Assembly (NCBI GenBank): GCA_902464115.1 | Contig: CABQIF010000037.1 | Coordinates: 1 to 17,582 of the forward strand | From: an uncultured Ruminococcus sp. | GTDB lineage: Bacteria > Bacillota > Clostridia > Oscillospirales > Ruminococcaceae | Direction: 5' to 3' | Length of the DNA stretch: 17,582 bases | Shown: positions 12,253 through 17,582 of the stretch, in pieces | Numbering within the stretch: the first letter of the stretch is position 1 | Layout: each line of letters opens with the position of its first letter | Position numbers and translations under genes: made by a program | Notes under the pieces: generated by a model | Database searches by the model: none | The model's input: the letters and a program-made list of their open reading frames with translations, nothing else | Told to the model about the DNA's origin: nothing

Positions 12253-12309
12253 GGTTCAGCGTGTAGTGGTACAGCACCTTTCTCCGCTGCTGTGCCGACT
12301 GTCTGAACC
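12253..12309 (+). other. two-part stem-loop between dut and the DUF4321-like gene
   Basis: The outer stem GGTTCAG (12253-12259)/CTGAACC (12303-12309) is perfect. The inner stem GGTACAGCA (12268-12276)/TGCTGTGCC (12288-12296) is 9 bp with one G-U pair. AGT (12265-12267)/ACT (12298-12300) can extend the inner stem past a bulged G. It is not followed by a T-run, so it is not a standard terminator. It ends 41 bases before the next start codon. Confidence 0.55.
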
Positions 12310-12350
12310 GCTTCCAAACAAAGAATGATGACAGAAGGAGTCCTTTTTTC

Positions 12351-12620
12351 ATGGAAAAATTTAAGAAAATTCTGCTTTACATATTGGTTTATGTCGTCGC
12401 ACTGGCAGTTGGCGGTGTGCTGGCTGCAATCGGAGAAAAAATTCCTGCTCTGGGATTCCTCAGCACTGCCATGGACTGGGGTTTTAATACCATCCATCTG
12501 GATTTAAAAGTGATCAATCTCGCCCTTGCGTTACAGTTTCATATATCCGTTGGGCAAATCATCATGCTTGTGGTCTGCATTTTCACTGCACCCAAAATCG
12601 TGGGCAAACTCACCAGCTGA
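12351..12620 (+). CDS. small membrane protein, DUF4321-like
   Basis: The 89-aa protein has an N-terminal membrane segment (about 8-27, ILLYILVYVVALAVGGVLAA), a middle part GFLSTAMDWGFNTIHLDLKV, and a second hydrophobic segment (about 66-83, ISVGQIIMLVVCIFTAPKIV). This layout and the 'LDLKVINLALALQFHIS' strand-like stretch resemble DUF4321, small clostridial proteins often coded near mreB; the match is from memory of the family. No biochemical role is known. The ATG at 12351 has an AAGGAG site 10 bases upstream. It lies between dut and the mreB promoter, and its position suggests an envelope or cell-shape role, which is inference only. Confidence 0.72.
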   Translation: MEKFKKILLYILVYVVALAVGGVLAAIGEKIPALGFLSTAMDWGFNTIHLDLKVINLALALQFHISVGQIIMLVVCIFTAPKIVGKLTS

Positions 12621-12680
12621 TTGCTGCAAATCATACACTTTTTTCCCCGACTTTTTCGGATAATTTTACAGCATCTGCAA

Positions 12681-12709
12681 TTGCAAGTCCCAGCAATTTG
12701 TGCTATAAT
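12681..12709 (+). promoter_or_regulatory. promoter of mreBCD-mrdA
   Basis: TTGCAA (12681-12686), a 17-bp spacer and a perfect TATAAT (12704-12709) form a good sigma-A promoter. The -35 overlaps the 10-bp palindrome TGCAATTGCA (12676-12685). Transcription should start near 12716. Confidence 0.82.
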
Positions 12710-12715
12710 AAAAAA

Positions 12716-12905
12716 TAAAAACAAAACTTTCTCTTCTCATTTGATTTGCTGCCTTTTTTCTCAGCAGCATCGCATGACCGTTTTTTCTGTAAAGCGGTTT
12801 TTGCTTTTTTTGGATTGTTTTTTTACCCGTCCGGCGACAGAAATCATACAAATATAATCATTCGCTCGCCGTCAGAGTCTTTTGGCATAGAAAGGTGCAA
12901 ACAAA
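12716..12905 (+). promoter_or_regulatory. long T-rich 5' leader of mreB
   Basis: About 190 nt separate the predicted start of transcription from the mreB ATG. The leader holds a 6-bp stem TGCTGC/GCAGCA (12747-12752/12764-12769) and a weak ACCG/CGGT stem (12777-12780/12795-12798) followed directly by Ts and a T-run at 12804-12811. It also has a further T-run (12818-12824) and a 6-bp stem CGGCGA/TCGCCG (12832-12837/12866-12871). A second TATAAT occurs at 12853 without a suitable -35. The length and T-runs suggest possible attenuation, but no known riboswitch is recognised. Confidence 0.4.
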
Positions 12906-13919
12906 ATGTTTATCAAAGATATTGGTATTGATCTTGGTACTGCAAATACATTGATTTATCTGCGGGGACGAGGTATTATCATCCGAGAACCCTCCGTTGT
13001 GGCAGTGAATACCCACACCGATTCTGCAAAGTATGTGGGAAAAGAAGCTAAGGAAGTCATTGGCAGAACGCCCGGTTCTATTGTTGCAGTGAAACCGCTG
13101 AAAAATGGTGTCATTGCGGACTTTGAAACCACAACTATAATGTTACAGGAATTCATCCGCAAAGCCCTGCGAGGAAAAACGTTCACCAAAGCCCGTGTCA
13201 TCATCTGTGTGCCCTCCGGCGTTACAACGGTAGAACGACGTGCCGTCAAGGAGGCTGTCGAACAGGCAGGGGCAAAATATGTACTCATTGTAGAAGAAGC
13301 CATGGCGGCTGCCATCGGGGCAGGGCTGCCAACACTTGAACCCATCGGCAGCATGATTGTTGACATTGGCGGCGGTACGAGTGAAGCAGCGGTCATCTCC
13401 TTGGGCGGCATCATCTCTTCCAAAAGCATCCGCTGCGGTGGCGATGAATTGGATGCTGCGATCATCAACCACATCCGAAAACGGTATAACCTGCTCATCG
13501 GCGAACGCACTGCTGAAGATATTAAAATCCAAATCGGTTCTGCATTCCCGATGGAGCGAGAAGATGCCATGGAAATCAAGGGCAGAAATCTCCTGAACGG
13601 GCTGCCGGAAACCATCAACATCACAGGCTCTGAAGTGCGGGATGCGATGTCCGAACCGCTCGCCCGCATTGTTGATGCCATCAAGTACACCCTGGAACAG
13701 ACTCCGCCGGACTTATCCGCCGACATCATCGACCGAGGTATCATCCTTTCCGGCGGCGGTGCATTGCTGCGAGGCATTGACCGCCTGATTCACAAGGAAA
13801 CGGGCATGCCGGTCTTGGTGGCAGAATATCCGCTCGACTGCGTTGCAGAGGGCACAGGAAAATTATTTTCCAACCTAGAACGCTATCAGGATGCTTTCAT
13901 GGAAGACAACCGCTATTAA
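12906..13919 (+). CDS. mreB: rod shape-determining protein MreB
   Basis: This is the actin-like filament protein that moves under the membrane and positions the elongation machinery for lateral cell-wall synthesis. The 337-aa length equals that of well-studied homologues. Visible nucleotide-binding motifs are phosphate 1 (D9-LGTANT), the catalytic-glutamate region VEEAMAAAIGAG (129-140), phosphate 2 (D153-IGGGTSE), and the adenosine motif GIILSGGGALLRGID (about 280-295). Residues 105-120 (GVTTVERRAVKEAVEQ) also match the family. The ATG at 12906 has AAAGGTG upstream. It is the first gene of mreB-mreC-mreD-mrdA, behind its own promoter and long leader. Confidence 0.98.
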   Translation: MFIKDIGIDLGTANTLIYLRGRGIIIREPSVVAVNTHTDSAKYVGKEAKEVIGRTPGSIVAVKPLKNGVIADFETTTIMLQEFIRKALRGKTFTKARVIICVPSGVTTVERRAVKEAVEQAGAKYVLIVEEAMAAAIGAGLPTLEPIGSMIVDIGGGTSEAAVISLGGIISSKSIRCGGDELDAAIINHIRKRYNLLIGERTAEDIKIQIGSAFPMEREDAMEIKGRNLLNGLPETINITGSEVRDAMSEPLARIVDAIKYTLEQTPPDLSADIIDRGIILSGGGALLRGIDRLIHKETGMPVLVAEYPLDCVAEGTGKLFSNLERYQDAFMEDNRY

Positions 13920-13946
13920 TGCAGAATCCAAAGGAGGGAAAAACAA

Positions 13947-14924
13947 ATGGGTGATTTCTTCAAGCGAAATCGACTTCGCTTTTTACTTTGTATTCTGGCG
14001 TTGTTAATCGGTATCCTGCTCTATGCCGCCATGCAAGGCGGTCAAACTACCGGCGTGATGGGTGTCGTACTGAATCCGCTGCGACAAGTTACCCAGACCG
14101 TTTCGGAACAAGCAGAACGTCTGGTGACCGCATTCACCAACCAAACCAGCTACCAAACAGAAAATGACCGCCTGAAAGAAGAAAATGCAGCACTGAAAAA
14201 TAAATTGCTGGACTATGAGGATACCAAACAGCAGTTGACAGAATTGGAAAAATTCATGGGCATCAAAAAAGAACATGCTGATTATGTACTTTCTGACCCC
14301 TGTTCCATCATTGGATATGTCACAAACGACCCCTTCCACAGCTTTATCATCAACAAGGGTTCGGATGATGGCATTGAACTGCAAGACCCTGTGGTAACAG
14401 CAGAAGGCATTGTTGGAATTATCTCCAATGTTTCCAATACATATTCCACCGTGGAAACCATCTGTTCCCCAAAACTCTCCATCGGTGCGATGTCTGCCAC
14501 GGGCAGCGATACCGGTATTTTAGAGGGGGAAATTTCCCTTGCTGCGGATTACCAGTGCCGCATGATTTATCTGGAACGGGATACCAAATTGCAAGAGGGC
14601 GACCTCATTAAAACATCTGGAACGGGCGGACTATTTCCGCAAGGCTATCTCATCGGCTCAGTTGACCATCTGGAATTGATGGACAGCGGTCTGAGCAAAT
14701 ATGCCGTTCTGAATCCGGCTGTGAACTTCGATGCCCTGACCAGTGTCATGGTAATTCTGGACTATGACGGAAAGGGTGCGGAAACGATTCCAGAAGACCA
14801 AACTGCTGTTCAAACCACCATCACCGCTGGAACAACTACGCTTGCCGAAACAACAACCACGTTGACAACAGAAATCTCTGCAATTCTGACGACCGGAACG
14901 GAGGCTGCAAATGGGCAAAATTAA
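13947..14924 (+). CDS. mreC: rod shape-determining protein MreC
   Basis: MreC is a bitopic protein that links MreB/MreD to PBP2/RodA and activates lateral wall synthesis. The 325-aa product has a short basic N-terminus, one membrane segment (about 11-29), a coiled coil (about 66-104), and the two-lobed beta domain with family motifs (NDPFHSFIINKGSDDGIELQ, VVTAEGIVGIISNVS, KTSGTGGLFPQGYLIG). The last 41 residues (285-325) are an unusual Thr-rich extracytoplasmic tail, 16 Thr of 41. The ATG at 13947 has a perfect AGGAGG site, 27 bp after mreB. Its end overlaps mreD by 14 nt. Confidence 0.96.
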   Translation: MGDFFKRNRLRFLLCILALLIGILLYAAMQGGQTTGVMGVVLNPLRQVTQTVSEQAERLVTAFTNQTSYQTENDRLKEENAALKNKLLDYEDTKQQLTELEKFMGIKKEHADYVLSDPCSIIGYVTNDPFHSFIINKGSDDGIELQDPVVTAEGIVGIISNVSNTYSTVETICSPKLSIGAMSATGSDTGILEGEISLAADYQCRMIYLERDTKLQEGDLIKTSGTGGLFPQGYLIGSVDHLELMDSGLSKYAVLNPAVNFDALTSVMVILDYDGKGAETIPEDQTAVQTTITAGTTTLAETTTTLTTEISAILTTGTEAANGQN

Positions 14925-15510
14925 ACCAGCCCGCACCACGCCGGCTCAAAAACGAAATTCAGTTGTTCGCTGGATTTTTTATTTCGTTGTCATTGTGCTC
15001 TGCACAGCGTTTCAAAACGCTGGCGACTATGTGAAACCATTGCTGTTGATTCCGGTTGCACTCTGCATTGCCTCCAATGTCAAGCAAGGGGCAGCGGTTT
15101 TCATTGGGATCCTCTGCGGTTTTCTGCTGGATTTCAGCTGTAACCGCTTAGCTGGTTTCTATGCCATCCCCCTGATGCTGATCTGTTTCCTCACCGCTTG
15201 GCTTTATACGCAATTTCTGCAACAGCGTGTTTGGAATCTGCTGATTCTAACCGCAGTGGTCAGCTTAATTTTAGGGACACAAGATTTTCTCTTTTACTAT
15301 GTCATTTGGGGATATGAACACGTTTCGCTTGTCTTTCTCAAAGTCATCCTACCAAGCTGTGGGTATACGCTAATCGCTGCCCTGCCGCTTTATGGCATCT
15401 TCCACTTCATCCACGAACGCTTGATGCCCAACAGCAACCGCACCATTGAGCAAGCGATTCATACAACCATTGAATCTTATGAACGGGGTTCTTCCGGAGG
15501 AAGCTTATGA
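14911..15510 (+). CDS. mreD: rod shape-determining protein MreD
   Basis: MreD is a multi-pass membrane protein of the elongasome that partners with MreC. The 199-aa product has a basic N-terminus (MGKIKPARTTPAQKR) and about five hydrophobic spans (roughly 19-36, 43-58, 62-78, 85-100, 108-135, 140-165). The FLLDF segment, common in MreD, is at about 71-75, and the tail is polar. Length is slightly above the usual 160-180. The ATG at 14911 lies inside the end of mreC, with GGAGG six bases before it, so translation is coupled. Its own stop overlaps the mrdA start by 4 nt (ATGA). Confidence 0.92.
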   Translation: MGKIKPARTTPAQKRNSVVRWIFYFVVIVLCTAFQNAGDYVKPLLLIPVALCIASNVKQGAAVFIGILCGFLLDFSCNRLAGFYAIPLMLICFLTAWLYTQFLQQRVWNLLILTAVVSLILGTQDFLFYYVIWGYEHVSLVFLKVILPSCGYTLIAALPLYGIFHFIHERLMPNSNRTIEQAIHTTIESYERGSSGGSL

Positions 15511-17543
15511 AAAAACCAATTTCTGTTTATGTAAAAGCTGCTGGTGCAACCCTGCTCGTACTCTCATCCGCCTGCCTTTGCGGCTATCGGCTGATGAAAA
15601 TTCAGATTGTAGACAGCAACACCTATATCAGTCAGCACTACAGCACGGACACCTACACCCAAACCATTGCTGCAACCCGTGGGGAAATTGTAGACTGCAA
15701 TGGTGACCCGATTGTACAGAACAGCGTCGGCTATAACATCATCATTGAACCGGATTCGTTTCCAAAAGACAACGAAAGCGGAAACGAAGTGCTTTTACAG
15801 CTGCTACACCTGCTTGCAGACGTAGATGTGACTTTTGAAGAATCACTGCCAATCTCTAAAACAGCACCCTTTACCTTTACGACAGACGACCAAGACACGC
15901 TAGATGAAATCCGGACAACGCTAAACCTCAACCTCTATGCAACCGCTGAAAACTGCATGGATCGCTTGATTGACGAATACGAGATTGCAGACACTTACAC
16001 AGATGAGGAAAAACGAATGATTGCCGGAATCCGCTATGAAATGCAGCTGCGTGGCTTCTCCATGAGCAATCAATTCACGCTGGTAAAAGATATTCCGTTG
16101 CAGATTGTTACAGAAATCAAAGAACGTGGCTTATCCCTGCCGGGCGTGAATATCATTGAAGATGCGATTCGCACAGTCACACAAGGGGATGTCATCCCGC
16201 ATGAAATCGGAACGGTTGGACCTATCTATGCAGAGGAATACGAAGAGCTTGCCGAACAGGGCTATGATTTGGATGACACCGTCGGCAAAAGCGGCATTGA
16301 ACAGGCAATGGAATCAGAACTGCGAGGAAAAGACGGCACAAAAACCATCTCCGTTCAAAATGGCACTGTGGTTTCTTCGGAAGTGACTGTTCCGGTACAG
16401 GCTGGGCATACAGTCATGCTGACGGTAGACAGCACATTCCAAAAGGACTTGCAGAACATCCTTGGCAACTTCATCAAGAATTTTGATAAGCTGCGAGATG
16501 CAAAGACAGAGGGCGAAGAACTGGGAAAAGTCACCAGTGGTGCGTTGGTGGTACTGGATACCACCGATAACAGCGTTTTAGGACTGGCAACCTACCCCAC
16601 TTACAATCTCAATGACTACACCAAAAATTATGACAAGCTGGCATCGGATGAAACCTCTCCGCTGCTCGACCGAGCAACGGTAGGCTTATACCGTCCGGGT
16701 TCTACTTTTAAGACGATTACCGCAACTGCCGGCTTGAATGAAGGCATTGTTGCTGGTTCTTCTACTTATTTCTGCGGACATTCCTATGAATACAAGGGAC
16801 ACACTTACTATTGTACCGGCTCTCATGGGAATATTTCCGTTGTACAGGCGTTACAGTATTCCTGTAATATCTATTTTTATCAGCTTTCCGAAGCCCTGAC
16901 GATTGATAACCTCACCAAATATGCAGAGTTGTACGGCTTGGGCAGTCCAACCGGAATTGAAACAGGTGACGCTGCCGGCAGATTCGCCAATCCGGAAACC
17001 TATGCAGAATATGGCTGGGAATGGACAGTCGGTCACGTCCTGCAAGCCGCAATCGGTCAATCGGAAACCGCTGTCACACCGCTGCAAATGGCGGTCGTTG
17101 CCAGCACCATCGCTAACAAGGGCGTTCGCTATCAACCCCATCTGGTCGATAGCCTGTGGGACTACAATCTCACAGAAAAAATCAAAGACATCGAACCGAC
17201 GGTTGCAGAAACCATTCCGCTCCAGCACGATGATGTCTATACTTACATCCAACAGGGAATGATTGCCGCTTCTGTTACCAATATGCCGGACAAATATTCA
17301 CTGGCGGATTTGGGCTATGATGTTGCCATCAAAACCGGTACGCCACAGGCTGGCGGCGGCAGAGTTCAGGATTCGTTCTTCATCGGTTATGCCCCTGCGG
17401 ATAACCCGAAAATTGCATTCGCCTGCGTTGTAGAAGGGGCGGAATACAGCAAATATATGATTCGGGATGTCCTGAAAGCATACGAAAGAATGGAAACCCG
17501 GCAAAAAGCGAGTATGGAAAAAAATACCACATCAAACCCCTAA
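15507..17543 (+). CDS. mrdA: penicillin-binding protein 2 (class B, elongasome transpeptidase)
   Basis: This class B PBP is the peptidoglycan transpeptidase that works with RodA during lateral wall growth. The 678-aa product has one N-terminal membrane anchor (about 10-28). A pedestal/dimerisation domain starts at ATRGEIVDCNGDPI (56-69) and carries the PBP2-type GVNIIEDAIRTV and VGKSGIEQAMES segments. The transpeptidase domain (about 340-660) has all three active-site motifs: S399-T-F-K402, S452-C-N454 and K609-T-G611. GQSETAVTPLQMA at 517-529 is also typical. The ATG at 15507 has a GGAGG site and overlaps the mreD stop. It closes the visible operon; no terminator is seen in the last 39 bases. 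Confidence 0.95.
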   Translation: MKKPISVYVKAAGATLLVLSSACLCGYRLMKIQIVDSNTYISQHYSTDTYTQTIAATRGEIVDCNGDPIVQNSVGYNIIIEPDSFPKDNESGNEVLLQLLHLLADVDVTFEESLPISKTAPFTFTTDDQDTLDEIRTTLNLNLYATAENCMDRLIDEYEIADTYTDEEKRMIAGIRYEMQLRGFSMSNQFTLVKDIPLQIVTEIKERGLSLPGVNIIEDAIRTVTQGDVIPHEIGTVGPIYAEEYEELAEQGYDLDDTVGKSGIEQAMESELRGKDGTKTISVQNGTVVSSEVTVPVQAGHTVMLTVDSTFQKDLQNILGNFIKNFDKLRDAKTEGEELGKVTSGALVVLDTTDNSVLGLATYPTYNLNDYTKNYDKLASDETSPLLDRATVGLYRPGSTFKTITATAGLNEGIVAGSSTYFCGHSYEYKGHTYYCTGSHGNISVVQALQYSCNIYFYQLSEALTIDNLTKYAELYGLGSPTGIETGDAAGRFANPETYAEYGWEWTVGHVLQAAIGQSETAVTPLQMAVVASTIANKGVRYQPHLVDSLWDYNLTEKIKDIEPTVAETIPLQHDDVYTYIQQGMIAASVTNMPDKYSLADLGYDVAIKTGTPQAGGGRVQDSFFIGYAPADNPKIAFACVVEGAEYSKYMIRDVLKAYERMETRQKASMEKNTTSNP

Positions 17544-17582
17544 AATTTGACATATTTTTTGTGCAATCTGTGCAAAGTTGGT

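Noticed and set aside
12774..12857. A 27-aa Phe/Leu-rich possible leader peptide in the mreB leader (ATG 12774).
   Set aside because: There is no ribosome binding site upstream, and the Phe codons simply reflect T-runs. Worth recalling only if the leader proves to be an attenuator.
12956..13777. A 273-codon open frame on the minus strand opposite mreB.
   Set aside because: Ser/Met/Arg-rich antisense translation of a certain gene; it has no start signal.
17547..17582. TTGACA at 17547-17552 as the -35 of a next promoter, with a repeated GTGCAA at 17561 and 17571.
   Set aside because: No -10 hexamer is seen at the expected distance, and the window ends before any gene starts, so it cannot be supported.

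Overview
The window looks like a chromosomal core-gene region of a low- to mid-GC, Gram-positive, spore-forming-lineage bacterium of class Clostridia, most likely near Ruminococcus (Oscillospiraceae). The basis is: strong AGGAGG ribosome binding sites, TTGACA/TATAAT promoters, an L10-leader attenuator upstream of rplJ, genes for SpoVG and a BofA-family protein, and a clostridial mreBCD-mrdA cluster. The species is an inference. I see no mobile element, CRISPR array, tRNA or rRNA.

Left part, minus strand (1-3481). Reading right to left there are three units. First is a four-gene cluster of small proteins (79, 123, 109 and 84 aa), the last a BofA-family membrane protein. Second is a single flavin-reductase-like gene with its own promoter and terminator. 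Third is rplJ-rplL, with a well-formed promoter, an L10 leader and an intrinsic attenuator, ending in a strong terminator. At the extreme left edge, a promoter inside a nested inverted repeat reads out of the window into a gene of which only five codons are visible.

Middle part, plus strand (3505-7165). A YfcE-type metallophosphoesterase, an 800-aa YfhO-family membrane protein and a Nudix hydrolase of the ADP-ribose pyrophosphatase type form a probable transcription unit. It converges on spoVG (minus). spoVG is divergent from murC, and the two share a 216-bp region with a good spoVG promoter.

Right part, plus strand (7759-17543). This is a cell-envelope and division region. It holds murC (peptidoglycan precursor synthesis), zapA (FtsZ-ring protein) overlapping a long U32 'peptidase' (probably an RNA hydroxylation factor with Fe-S-type cysteines), dut (dUTPase) and a small DUF4321-like membrane protein. 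A strong promoter with a 190-nt T-rich leader then drives mreB-mreC-mreD-mrdA, the elongasome core. These four genes are tightly packed (27-nt gap, 14-nt overlap, 4-nt overlap).

No clearly new multi-gene system is evident; most of the window is ordinary core genome. The most interesting items are the nested inverted repeat around the outgoing promoter at the left edge, the uncharacterised three-gene set linked to bofA, the mreB leader, and the Thr-rich tail of MreC.
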